DNA of 64,000 nucleotides from Paralithodes platypus (taxonomy: Eukaryota; Arthropoda; Malacostraca; Decapoda; Lithodidae). The translations under genes and the position numbers were made by a program. Below, piece by piece: positions 51,256 to 61,733 of the stretch (position 1 is the first letter of the stretch; each line of letters opens with the position of its first letter). The notes beneath the pieces are model-generated. The model saw nothing but the letters and a program-made list of their open reading frames with translations, did no database searches and was not told the origin of the DNA. Location of the stretch: contig CM064552.1 of the NCBI GenBank assembly GCA_032716605.1, positions 15,183,180 to 15,247,179 on the forward strand. Direction: 5' to 3'.

Positions 51256-52100
51256 CTTATGTATATATACTGTACTCTCAACTGGAACTACAGTATTAAC
51301 TTTTTCTAAGCTTATACACACGAATGCCCTACTATTCTGATAAAAAGAAAATCATTGCTCTCGGTAGTTTCCCCCCCAAGTCCATACATTTGCAACACTT
51401 GTCATAATGCATCTCTATCAACTCAGTCATACACTTATCCAAGTTCATAGATGCAATATACAGTATACGTACCGTCCATTTCTTACATATTTCTAGGAAT
51501 GAATTAGGCATGTAGTTTTTAAGTCATATACCTGGCCCACACAGTCCCTACATTGTCTGAAACCTCCTTGTTAGTCTCCTTAGTTGGTGTTCCATACTCT
51601 GTGCCTCTTTACTGATCACGACCCTGCCGCACACTTTTCCCGCTATGCCTAATATTCATTGATGGTGTCATAATTGGGTTGCCAATAATAACTAGATAAA
51701 TATATTTCTATATGTTCATATTATATTACATTATTGGCAAACTTATTTCATTCTGACAATGCTTTGGGACTATTTTACACTGGTAACAGCTACTAGGCTG
51801 AAGGTAGGGTTTTCTAGATCACATAATATTTTTTTCTTATAGAAGCTCAATTCAGAAGCTGCCAGACAACAATTAACTATTTGGTACTATATGATGATGC
51901 ATCTCTATATTTTATTCTAGCTATCACTGGAAGATTTATTGAGATTAGGAAAGAACTGTTGGAGTCAAAAGGTCTATGAGATAGTTTGTACCCCTTTGAT
52001 TCTTAGAGATCCTTCCTAAACGGGATAAAATCACCTAATGATAACCAGAAAAAGTTGAAATAGCATCACAGATACTAATGGGATTAGCAAAATACATTAC
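51256..52100. other. Non-coding, with a partial TTAA-MITE end
   Basis: At 51993-52075, TACCCCTTTGATTCTTAGAG ... ATAAAATCACCTAATGATAACCAG matches the right part of the MITE at 59639-60210, so a remnant lies here. Nothing else was recognised. Confidence 0.45.
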
Positions 52101-52168
52101 CGGAAAAGCTCTCTTGAGAATCTGCCTTGACTCGTCCTGCGCGGTTTGATACTTGTTTTCCGAGAAGT
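52101..52168 (-). CDS. Candidate 68-nt internal exon of a host gene
   Basis: On the minus strand, a strong acceptor (TTTCTCCTCACAG) precedes 68 nt ending at a donor (CCG/GTAATG). It translates as DFSENKYQTAQDESRQ then ILKRAFP with no stop, entering in phase 1 and leaving in phase 0. The 5' phase fits the donor of the exon at 63927, so it could be an alternative downstream exon of that gene, or belong to another gene. The protein was not recognised. Confidence 0.35.
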
Positions 52169-53050
52169 CTGTGAGGAGAAATGAAACCGATGCCATGATA
52201 AAAATTTTATTATTTACAAATTGTTGCAACAAAATGACTTCAGTGAGTTGACATGCATCGGGGATAATGGTACACCAGGATTCATAAGTTCCGTGACAAC
52301 CTTTGATAGGAAACCATGGAAGTTCCAGCAAGAAACACATTATTCTGACAATTTTTGCGAGCGAAAACAAAGAGGAACGGCTAACAGGGAGACTGGAGAC
52401 AACCGAGGACTGTCGCGATAAAGTGCTTTGTATTCATATAGTTTCCCATCTAGGTTGTTGAGGTACTACTGAGCCCCGCTGTACCATTAGGAGAGGAGAG
52501 GAAAGGTGGGGTTACACAGGGTTGGGGTGGGGGAGGGGGGGGGGGCGGGGGACGATAGTAATTAAGTGGAAATAGGCTACACCAAGAAATTAAAACAAAA
52601 ACAAAATATAAATAATAACATAGTTACACCGAGAAAAAAAAGTTACCCTAAAAAGAACTGACAAATTAAATTGCTACACCGAGAAAAGAAATAGTTACAC
52701 TAAAAAATAAACCAAAAAATTAAAATAGATAATATATTATAGTTATAACCCAAAATGGAAGGTATGGTGCAGGAGCATGGATTATAAATACCATTTGTCC
52801 CACGGAGTAACACTAGTTAATATGACTGCATATATCTGTATTTAGAGCATCATTCAGTAAACCCTTTCTTTCCATGCAATAGAAACTCATGCGCCAAATC
52901 ACTCAAACAGAACGTATAATTTTTTAGCAGTCACTTCTATCCACTACGACAATTACGCGGTGATCATTTACGGGCAGTCAAATTAATTATAGTTACCGTA
53001 CTGAAGACCATCTAAAAGGAGATACAATTATCCAACACAACATGGCGAGG
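52169..53050. other. AT-rich non-coding with a G-rich tract
   Basis: At 52490-52553 there is a G-rich run (GGGTTGGGGTGGGGGAGG and following) that could fold as a quadruplex. After it comes an A-rich stretch with four GTTACACCGAGAAAA-like units (52575-52700). No gene. Confidence 0.5.
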
Positions 53051-53057
53051 TAACATC

Positions 53058-53150
53058 ACGAAACCTCGTCCGGGATTCGAACCCCTGCCCCAGACCATTC
53101 TGCGTGTGCCTGGTCCGCTGGTCAGGGGTTCGATTCCCGGAGAGGCGATT
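53058..53150. repeat. Inverted tRNA-like B-box pair
   Basis: CCGGGATTCGAACCCCTG and CAGGGGTTCGATTCCCGG lie about 45 bp apart as near-perfect inverted copies (17 of 18). Both match the T-arm and B-box of tRNAs. No complete tRNA can be folded, so this is likely a tRNA-derived SINE fragment. Confidence 0.6.
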
Positions 53151-53300
53151 CGATGCTATTTCACAGGGTACCATTCTGTGTTTGAAATAATGAAGGAGAT
53201 GGAGGAGTAGTCAATCAATGGAGATGCATGAACAAATAGTGAATTACACCGCATGGTCGATACTGCGATTTTGGCATTACAGGATAGATTTATCATCATA

Positions 53301-53483
53301 CTATCCATCATGATCGCCTCGAAGATTAGATGCAACAAATGATTCCTGGGACATTGAGGTATGGCCAGCTTTGGTTAGAGAATTATTTGTATTTATATTT
53401 TTCCTATATTCAGCGCTACAACAAAGAAATCTACCCAATAACGCCAAGATCGTAAGTATCGTACCAGTGGTGTACTTCGCCAT
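53301..53483 (-). CDS. Possible small secreted peptide, 60 aa
   Basis: The ATG at 53483 (AATATGG context) opens 60 codons. The start MAKYTTGTILTILALLGRFL then CCSA/E looks like a signal peptide with a cleavage site after CSA. The remaining 36 residues are polar (EYRKNINTNNSLTKAGH to NLRGDHDG) with no Cys. No promoter, intron or homologue was recognised, and in AT-rich DNA such an ORF may be chance. Confidence 0.25.
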   Translation of the reverse strand: MAKYTTGTILTILALLGRFLCCSAEYRKNINTNNSLTKAGHTSMSQESFVASNLRGDHDG

Positions 53484-53696
53484 ATTTACCGAGATGCAGT
53501 TCACTAGTTCGCACGTTACCATTGCATCATGACAACTGGACTCGTATGGCACAATATGTTTAGGTTCAAGTATATATATATATATATATAAAGAGAGAGA
53601 GCAAATTAACAGTACAAAATATGAGGATTGCATGGTATCGTTTTTAGGGAATAAATGATACAACAGAATTTTATCATGTAATTAAGTAAGATTATG

Positions 53697-54046
53697 GCTT
53701 AGCCCTATCTGGTGCGACGTCTTGGGGGCTTCATATATTTTCAATTAATATTGAAGGTTTTGATCGTTTTTTGCCATTTTCGAGCAATGTATTTTTAGTT
53801 TCCCCCTAGACTAAGAAGAATGCCTCCCTAGACCCCCTTCAAACTAAAAAATGCCATTCAGCAAGGTATGGACATTTCCCAGTAGAAAATGTCCCAGCCT
53901 TTGGCCGCTTTCCTCTAAATTACAGACTCCATCTCGCTCGCCCAGAAAAAAATCGACGCCTGAATGGGGTGAAGTGTCTTATAATCGCCAAACTAATGAA
54001 GTGAAACGGGGAGGGTCAAGAAAGACCCGCCTCGCACCAGACAAGG
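53697..54046. mobile_element. TTAA-type MITE, copy 2, degenerate
   Basis: It shares AGCCCTATCT-like left sequence, the AGTTTCCCCCTAGAC ... CCCCCTTCAA block, and CTCGCTCGCCCAGAAAAAAA with the other copies. It ends before TTAA at 54047. The left edge is uncertain. Confidence 0.55.
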
Positions 54047-54180
54047 TTAACTACAAAGAAAAGGCACAAATACTGTATGCATAAATTATTGCCAAAACTC
54101 ACGATGCAAAGATACTACTATATTATGTAATGATGAGCGGGGAGCAATAACGTGATGTATGGTGTCTTAACCCTCTCAGT

Positions 54181-55075
54181 ACGATGCAGCTATTTGTATT
54201 CTATTCTGGCTAACATCAGTTGGTTTTACTCAGCTTAAAAAGGGCCGCTAGGATGCGATGGGGTAAAAGCTATCTCATCAAGCCCTCTTACTTTCATTGG
54301 TCTTTAACCGTATTTCAGTTAACCTACTAACTCCTATTGATTTTCCAACAGTATCTTAATTAATTCATTAATTTACACTGGTCTTGCTACAGTATCTTAA
54401 TTAACTCCTGTAACTTACTCTGGTCTTCCTACAGTATCTTAATTAATCCCTCTAACTTACACTGGTACATCTTAATTAACTCCTGTAACTTACTCTGGTC
54501 TTGGTACAGTATCTTAATTAACTCCTGTAACTTACTCTGGTCTTGCTACAGTATCTTAATTAATCCCTCTAACTTACACTGGTCTTGCTACAGTATCTTG
54601 ATTAACTCCTCTAATTTAAACTGGTCTTACTACAGTATCTTAATTAACTCCTCTAACTTAAACTGGTCTTCCTACAGTATCTTGATTAACTCCTCTAATT
54701 TAAACTGGTCTTATTACAGTATCTCAATTACCTCTTCTAACTTACACTGGTCTTGCTACAATATCTTAATTAATCTCTCTAACTTACTCTGGTCTTGCTA
54801 AAATATCTTAATTAACCTTCTAACTTCAATTGCTTTATAACAGTATCTCAGTTAAACCCTTTAATATCCATTGGCCTTTAAATGTATTTTAATTATTCCT
54901 CTAACTTCCACTGGTCTTGCTATAGTAGCTCAAGTTAACTCTCTAAAATAACTGGTTTTGTTACAGTAGTTCAGTTACCCTCTTTAACATCCATTGATCT
55001 TTTAGCAGTATTTCAATCAACCCCTCTAACTTACAATGGTCGCTAACAGTGAGTAAAATCGTCTAATAGTAGCCA
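54181..55075. mobile_element. TTAACCCT-type MITE expanded by a minisatellite
   Basis: TTAA (54177-54180) and CCCTCTCAGTACGATGC open the element, as in the MITE at 59639. Its right inner part is recognisable at about 55050-55072 (TAAAATCGTCTAATAGTAGC). The middle is filled with 42-bp repeats. The right TIR was not found. Confidence 0.5.
54290..55040 (+). repeat. 42-bp minisatellite, about 17 degenerate units
   Basis: Units such as CAGTATCTTAATTAACTCCT then GTAACTTACTCTGGTCTTGCTA repeat at 42-bp steps with many point differences. The outer units are more degenerate than the central ones. A short in-frame ORF at 54598 is a by-product. Confidence 0.9.
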
Positions 55076-57270
55076 GAATCTAATGCAAATAACACTTTAT
55101 CATAGTAAAATTGTTAACACTGTCTGTGTAAAGCCTTTCATGTTCATTAGGAATATCTAGGATAGTATGATGGGCAACTTTTAACCACTGTTATTACTTA
55201 CACTGCTACATGTGACATCATTTTCTTTAGGACATTGTATATTAAAATGGTTGGAGGAAAAATGCACCCTATTTTCTTTAACACAGGGAACACATATGAA
55301 AGATTTCAAACAACGTCAGATAATAAGTTTAGAAAATATTTTTGTGTTCCTAAAAAGGGTAAATGTTTCACGAAGCTCTGATAAAATATACAGTGATATT
55401 ATACATTTACAGTAGATGCTGGAATAAATTTTGGATGCATAATTTTTCAGAAATAAAAAAAAATTGTGCCTTGGCCATGAATCCAACCTGTTTCCCAATC
55501 TTGAAGCTGTGAGACAACATAAACTACTTATACAAACCCTACAAATTGCTACCAAATTGTTCGCAATATTTTCTATAAATTGCAATATGCATTAAAAGAA
55601 AAAATTGCAGAATATGATACTAGTTTATTTATGCGATGAGATGAGGCAAAAAATATCGACCATTTGGTGATCTCGATTAGGCATTGGTGACTTCATTCAT
55701 CATCAACTCCGATGTCTTGAACTTGTATGTATTTATGTATCAACTCCAATGTCTTTAAATGATTGGTTATGTCAGTTTATTGTCATTTGTGTTTATATTA
55801 TAATAAGACCAAAGTGTTTACATGTTTATCCAAGCTGCTTTGTAAGAAAATAGTCACTCATGAAAATTCTTGAATCTTCTATATTTTCCACTATGTAAGT
55901 GGACATACATCAAAGGATATATGAAAGTAAATATGCATTCAGTGTACACTATACATCCTGTAGTCGAATGTATTCTTTATTATGTTCCATAAATTCATAG
56001 TACTGTAATGTATGCTTATTCTTGAGATAAATTATGATGTTATAAGATGTCGCCAAAATATATTACCCATTAGTAACTGTAATATAGTTGGATCCTGGCT
56101 ATCTATGTATTAGTAACTGTAATATAGTTGGATCCTGGCTATCTATGTAACCAACCTATTAACTGGCATCAATGTAGAAGATCCTAGAAATGGAATTTTT
56201 GTGTGGTACAGATTAGTGATAGTTTGTAAGCTTGAAAGAAACACTACAGACTATAATGTTCATCAAAAGAGGGAAATGTTTGGAAAATAGAAACACAGCT
56301 CTATCATTTCCTTATTACCCAAAAAGATTTATAAAGGAAATCGCCAAAGCTCTTCCTTGCTGTGATACAATCAAAAACAGTGAATAAATATAAATAAATC
56401 TTAGATGCTATCGTTAAATAACATGGCTCAACGCAGTCAATATACAGTATGCATTATTATACTATTTATAAGAAATCAATCTATAAATAATGAACGCCAC
56501 TTGCAAGTACTGTATTCAGCTGGATTAATTGGAATCGAGTTTCCATCCATTACTTACTAAAATTATCCTAAAGCACATTGATTAGTGCTTGTTAGAAAAG
56601 GATATTATGTTTGAAGATAATTTTATTGAGTTCTCAAATAATGTTTTGCATGCAATTATTTAAGCTATTGATAGTGATGTATGTGTAGTTAGAGATTTGT
56701 TGTATAAATTATCCGTTTATTATATGGTAAGAGAGGGTAGTATTATCATATTAGATAGAAATGACAATTATAACAATATAATATAGAAAAGTATCGTAGT
56801 GTAATAATCGAACTTGAAAACTACATTCTAAAAATGGCTTGAAGTATGAAAATATTTCAGGCAAAGAGGAGACGATCAATAACAAAAAATATAGACTACA
56901 CAGTATCATTTGTAAACATCAACAAATAAAATTAGCATAAAATACTAAAGGAAGGCTGAGTTTAGTGCAGAGGTAAAAATATGGGCATAATTATTTCCTT
57001 TAATGATTTTTGCTGTAAATTACTTCTAAATCATAACAATGTACTACTGCTTCTTAGTGTCTTGTTTGTAAAGAAAATATTTGATCTAGTTTATCTAGTA
57101 ACATTCATATTACTAAATGTTAATATTGTTACTGAATAAATTGTGGAGCCAAATGACATCACATGGAGCAGTAGACGAAATATTTGCTTTAAGCCAGTAT
57201 CGCACGAGCCAATGTAGCGGAGAATTGTATCGGAATCTGTTACCTGATACAAGGCATAGTAAAATGTTAA
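55076..57270. other. AT-rich non-coding DNA
   Basis: No gene was recognised. One exact 40-bp tandem duplication (ATTAGTAACTGTAATATAGT...) lies at 56069-56148. Confidence 0.6.
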
Positions 57271-57643
57271 GGGAGCCCAGCTCGCTTTTTTTCTCTTTCT
57301 CTCCCTCTCTTATTGGCTTGTATCCATTCGGACCCATTCAGCTTACTGTTTTAAGACGTTTACCCCCATTTAGGTGTCAATATTTTCCTGGCGAGCGGTA
57401 GCGAGCCAGCATATATATATTTTTGTTTTGACAGCAAGGTAAATTTGTACATTTTTTGATAGAAAATGTCTCCGGCATAGCCGGATTTCTCCATACAATG
57501 CTGGCTCTCTATCACTCGCCAGGAAGAAATCGACACCTGGATGGGGATAAAAGTCTTAAAACAGTTGGCTGAATGGGGCCAAATGGATACAAGCCAGGGA
57601 AAGAGAGAAAAGGAGATAAAGATAAAAAAAGCCGGTGAGGGAT
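57271..57643. mobile_element. TTAA-type MITE, copy 3, long hairpin
   Basis: TTAA at 57267-57270 is followed by GGGAGCCCAGCTCGC. The left arm (to about 57410) and the right arm (57500-57643) are reverse complements for some 140 bp with mismatches, for example TGGCTTGTATCCATTCGGAC and its partner near 57585. The shared core motif CCTGGCGAGCGGTAGCGAGC is present. Confidence 0.7.
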
Positions 57644-58103
57644 TTGTATTATTAATTACTACAATAACGAAAACTTGTCAACAAATTCAATACCAAGAAA
57701 ATAAAGACCTTAAAACAACTAACTATCTTTCGGTATAGTTTTGACTGCGATATCTCTCGCACAACTTAAACTAATAATTATCCTTTGGTATATTTTTGAC
57801 TTTGATACATTTACCGCTAACAATGCTTGTGTGACGTAGGCTTAAGTTAGAATCAAGTTACCCTGTTTATGGATGGTATAATATGAAGAATGATGCATGA
57901 GTAATGTCACTCATGTTTGCATGTACAATATGTTCTCTACGTAATAGTTTTATGTATATTAAAGCATGAGAAGGGTAAAGGAGACAAAGTATAGTGTGTT
58001 TGTTGATAAAGGAGTCATTGCACATATCTTGCAATGTATAATGTATAGTGTACTGGTATACAAGTACTAAATGAGTGAAAATACACAACTTGGTTCTTTG
58101 CAA
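57644..58103. other. Non-coding, nothing recognised
   Basis: The stretch is AT-rich with no supported gene or repeat. Confidence 0.5.
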
Positions 58104-58307
58104 CCCTTTCAACACGATGACGCCATTTTTGTCTTATTCTGGTCACCATTAGACGATTTTCTTAGGGTTTTACACTACCTCTGGGACTCAAAAGAATGAA
58201 TACTATCTCAATAAATAATTGAATAATAAAGGACCTTTAAAAACTGCATAAAATTGTATAATGTTAGCCGGAATCAAGGTAAAAGCTGCGTGATCGTAAC
58301 GAAGGGG
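58104..58307. mobile_element. Degenerate TTAACCCT-type MITE
   Basis: The left end CCCTTTCAACACGATGACGC and the right end read inward, CCCCTTCGTTACGATCACGC, are similar inverted ends. The TTAA flanks have decayed to GCAA and TTGA. An inner TTCTGGTCACCATTAGACGA block is shared with the other members. Confidence 0.6.
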
Positions 58308-58470
58308 TTGATCAAGAACAAGTCAAAGTGTCCATAACATATGCTGAATCAATCAGCTTTTATTAAGCACTTGTGATACAAAGTGTATAATGAGTAATCT
58401 CAAAATACAAATCATAATATGTACTTAATAGTAACATACAACAAAACGTTTTCTTATACAATAACTCTAG

Positions 58471-58791
58471 GCCGGCGTCACACGGGCGCCTGTATCTGAT
58501 GATCTGAATCTGAGCGTTTGGGTATCCGATAATAAGAATTTGAGCATTTGGGTATCCGGTAACCTGAATCTAAGCATTTGAGTACGTACTCAATAATCTG
58601 AATCTGAGCATTTGGGTAATTTATTGGTGTTTCACCTATCTGTTTAAGATTCTAGGCTTCAAACTTAAAAAAAGGCCTAAATGGTAGTAGCTTTGGTTGA
58701 ATGACATAATTTTCTTTAGTACTGTATATTTAGAATCTAATGAAGTGACTCTGAGCCAACTATCGGATACAGGTGCTCGTGTGACGCCGGC
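58471..58791. mobile_element. 321-bp MITE with GCCGGCGTCACACG TIRs
   Basis: GCCGGCGTCACACGGGCGCC opens it, and a near-identical inverted copy closes it (GGTGCTCGTGTGACGCCGGC); TIRs are about 30 bp. Inside are four units of about 33 bp with TGAATCTGAGCATTTGGGTA. A target duplication was not clear. Confidence 0.75.
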
Positions 58792-59634
58792 TTTAAACAA
58801 ATTAACCATGTTGTACAGTGATGCCAGCTGGGCACTCTTATATAGGATTAATACACCATTATTTGATTCAAGCGATTTTAGTATACACATCAATTTGCTA
58901 CAGGGGTATGCTAGAGGAATTTATTGGGTAAAATCATCTTTACTGTAACATATTTATAACTCTTGATAAAATATACTATAGTAGTTTTACTAGATTATCT
59001 GTATTATCTTTGTAACTCTAAATAAAATAAAGGCTACTAATATCTTTTAGTTTCAAGATTAAATTGGAAAGTATAATTTAGTTCTTTATAAATTGAATAA
59101 TCCTGACAGAAAAATATATAAGAACAATAGAGCTATATAAATGATACCTACCTAAGGAATAGAAGAACCAATATGCCTTATAATTACAATCGTTGTGTAT
59201 ACTGAAGTAGCTTGAACTAAATGATTGTGTAATAATCTCTCGACTCTTTCAAAGGACTTTCAATATTTGTTCTGTAATGGACATTTCCACAACAGTGAGG
59301 CTAGAACATGAGTCTATAATAGTGTAGAAATTGATGCAATTTCACTATTAAGATAGGAAGGGGTATACAACAACAACAACTGTAATGATGAATGCTTTTG
59401 GTCTTAATATTAGTATCAATTACATAAAAAGTTACAGTAATACCATAATATTTACTTTGGTCAACTTTGAAAGCTTGGTTAATACTCTACTATCACATTT
59501 TTCTCAAACTGTTGCAGCGTTCAAGATACTTTGTAATGTGATTATCATACCACTAGCCCGTAACTGGAGAATATAAGATTAATTTGAACTGATACAATAT
59601 TCATTACGTCTCCATCATTTCTGTAAAATGTTAA
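58792..59634. other. AT-rich non-coding DNA
   Basis: No gene or notable repeat was recognised. Confidence 0.5.
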
Positions 59635-59638
59635 CTAA

Positions 59639-60210
59639 CCCCTTCAGTATTGGAGGACGCATTTGTTCCTTTTATTCTGGCTATCTGAAAATGATTGTAT
59701 TCAGTTTGAGAAGGAATTTTGGAAGTCAGAGGTTTAAGGGGAGATGGGCCGTTTTTCTGGTCCCCTTTCTCCCTCGTGTTAAGCTCCATTTGTTTTGAGA
59801 TTATAAGAAGTTTGGTCCATTAGTTTGGCGATTTTAACACCTTTCGCCCAATTTAGTTGTCAATTTCAAGCTTTTGTGCCATTTAGGTGTCGATATTTTC
59901 CTGGCGAGCGATAGCGAGCTTGTAATTTTAAGAGGAATCGGCCTTCGGCCGGGACATTTTTCTGCCGAAAACTGTACAAATTTATCTTGAAAGGGGGTCT
60001 AGGGGGAGTATTTCTTAGCTTGATGGAGGTGTAGCGAGGAAACTAAGACATAAAGGAATATATGAATTAATAGGATAAAAAAATGGCCCTAGTCCCTTAA
60101 TTGAAATATACTTTACCCCTTTGATTCCTAGAGGGCCTTCCTAAGCTGAATAAAATCGTTTAATGATAGCCTGAATAAGGTGGAAAAAAGGCGTCCTAAT
60201 ACTGAAAGGG
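59639..60210. mobile_element. TTAACCCT-type MITE hosting another MITE
   Basis: CTAA (59635-59638) and TTAA (60211-60214) flank the element. Its ends read CCCCTTCAGTATTGGAGGAC and CCCTTTCAGTATTAGGACGC inward. The TTAA flank and the CCCTT start resemble the local piggyBac element ends, so piggyBac-type mobilisation is plausible. The nested MITE at 59737-60096 divides it. Confidence 0.8.
59737..60096. mobile_element. TTAA-type MITE, copy 4, nested
   Basis: TTAA flanks both ends (59733-59736, 60097-60100). It opens GGGGAGATGGGCCGTTTTTC and contains TTCCTGGCGAGCGATAGCGA and CGGCCTTCGGCCG, the family core in the opposite orientation to copy 1. It is inserted inside the MITE 59639-60210. Confidence 0.8.
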
Positions 60211-60214
60211 TTAA

Positions 60215-60780
60215 TAGGATTCATCAGAAAAAGTGTCATATAAAAATTTGAACTTCATCTAACTGTTAAGTTAGATGCAAATTAACTTTGCATTTTAGCA
60301 TGATAAATGCAAAGTGAACAACCATGGAATACAAAATGTTAAACCTAATGTAATGAACAGTTCCAAGCTACAAAGTGAAAATATTAAAAACTAGTGTAAT
60401 AAACTAGTGTAATATTCAATACTACAGTGGTTAAAAGGCAGTTTAAGAACAACTTGGGCAGAGGATAATGTGCCGATCCTTAGTGTACAAACAACTATAT
60501 GTACATTGGTATTTATATGTCAAGTCCTCACATTATCTGAATTGCATCTGCCTAAGGCATTTGGGCAGAACATGAAACTCCTGTATGAAGATGAATGGTG
60601 CACAATGAGCCAAGACGAATGAGACGTTATCATTTATGGCTGGGGCAACTGCATTATCTCGAAGCCCTGCTTTTGTTTTTCCAGTTGTATTTCTTCGACA
60701 GCTCTATATGCATTCCAATTTCTTCACAGGTGTAACTAGAGAAGTACTGTAATGGAGATCATTGTCAACACAGCTACTAT
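60215..60780. other. Non-coding, nothing recognised
   Basis: No supported gene or repeat. Confidence 0.5.
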
Positions 60781-60945
60781 GAACAATGTCCTGTGTGGCA
60801 TAGCTCTACGACTGGCCCTCTGAACAATGTCCTCTGTGGCATAACTCTACGTCTGGCCCTTAGAACAATGTCCTCCATGGCATAGCTCTACGATTGGCCC
60901 TTTGAATAATGTCCTCTGTGGCATAGCTCTACAATTGGCCCTTCT
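60781..60945 (+). repeat. 41-bp tandem repeat, four units
   Basis: GAACAATGTCCTCTGTGGCA-type units begin at 60781, 60822, 60863 and 60904, with several point differences. Confidence 0.9.
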
Positions 60946-61458
60946 TGCCACATCTTTCTAATCCATTCAGTTAGGGTTATTTGTGTAAGGCAGCCAAAAG
61001 GATAGGGATGGGCCAAAGGGATGTATTATGCTTCCATAAGACAGGTAACACTGATCTCTTAACTTTAAAATTGGACTATCACAATGCACAATTTAAGAGG
61101 AATCCCATCTTATGCATATCTCGTAACAATCATTGAGGTTAAAGAACATACATAGGCCACTAAAGCCAATGCATATCTATAAATATGCTTATTATTTTTA
61201 GAGGTGTTTATTATATTCTGAAGTTTAGAAGAGCACAAGTTCCAAGATGTGATATCATCTGCTGGTGATAGCTGTTCTATAAATATTCTGCATAGCCTTC
61301 GCAGCTCTGAACAATCAACCCCAGAGAGAAGTATTACCATAAATACCAAGAGGTATATAACAGATCTACCATTTATGGTTTAAAAACAGCCCACATGGCT
61401 ACAAATGAGCATTGACTGCTACAAACAAGCACTAACTGCTACAAACAAGGGCTAACTG
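60946..61458 (-). other. 3' flank or 3' UTR of the minus-strand host gene
   Basis: It lies downstream of the stop at 61459. Three or four copies of a GCTACAAACAAGCACTAACT-like unit lie at 61397-61460. On the minus strand AATAAA occurs at about 61207-61212, a possible polyadenylation signal. The 79-residue ORF at 61110-61349 has no recognised motif. Confidence 0.4.
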
Positions 61459-61733
61459 CTACACATTGAGGGCCTGGCGTGTGGGTGGTCGGTGGGGGGA
61501 GTGGTAGTCGTCGTCCCTAGTGGGGGGTAGCTGGCGGCGGGGATGGGGTCTCTCAGGTCCCCGGTCGTACATGTGGCTGGGGTCCTGGTGTGGGGGGAGG
61601 CGCTCGCTGTACTCGTCATCTCGCAGGTCTCGCTCTCGGGGCTCTCGGGGCAGGTCTCGGGGCAGGTCTCGGGGGTCACGGGAGGACATGGGTCGGGGAC
61701 CACCGTGCCCCGTCGGACCCCCGCGGTGGTACA
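61459..61733 (-). CDS. Terminal coding exon of a host gene, product unknown
   Basis: The minus-strand exon starts after the acceptor TGTTCCAG and ends at TAG (61459-61461), giving 90 residues. The protein is strongly charged and Pro-rich (YHRGGPTGHGGPRPMSSRDP, RERDLRDDEYSERLPPHQDP), with RRQLPPTRDDDYHSPHRPP near the end and a C-terminal QALNV. It looks disordered, like the cytoplasmic or tail region of a larger protein. GC content is far above its surroundings, as for a conserved exon. It needs one nucleotide from the upstream exon, and the donor at 63927 supplies exactly one (G), joining SDER to VYHRG. The gene was not identified. Confidence 0.6.

Noticed and set aside
61110..61349. Separate 79-residue protein downstream of the host gene
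   Set aside because: No motif, no splice or promoter support; it is probably in the 3' flank.
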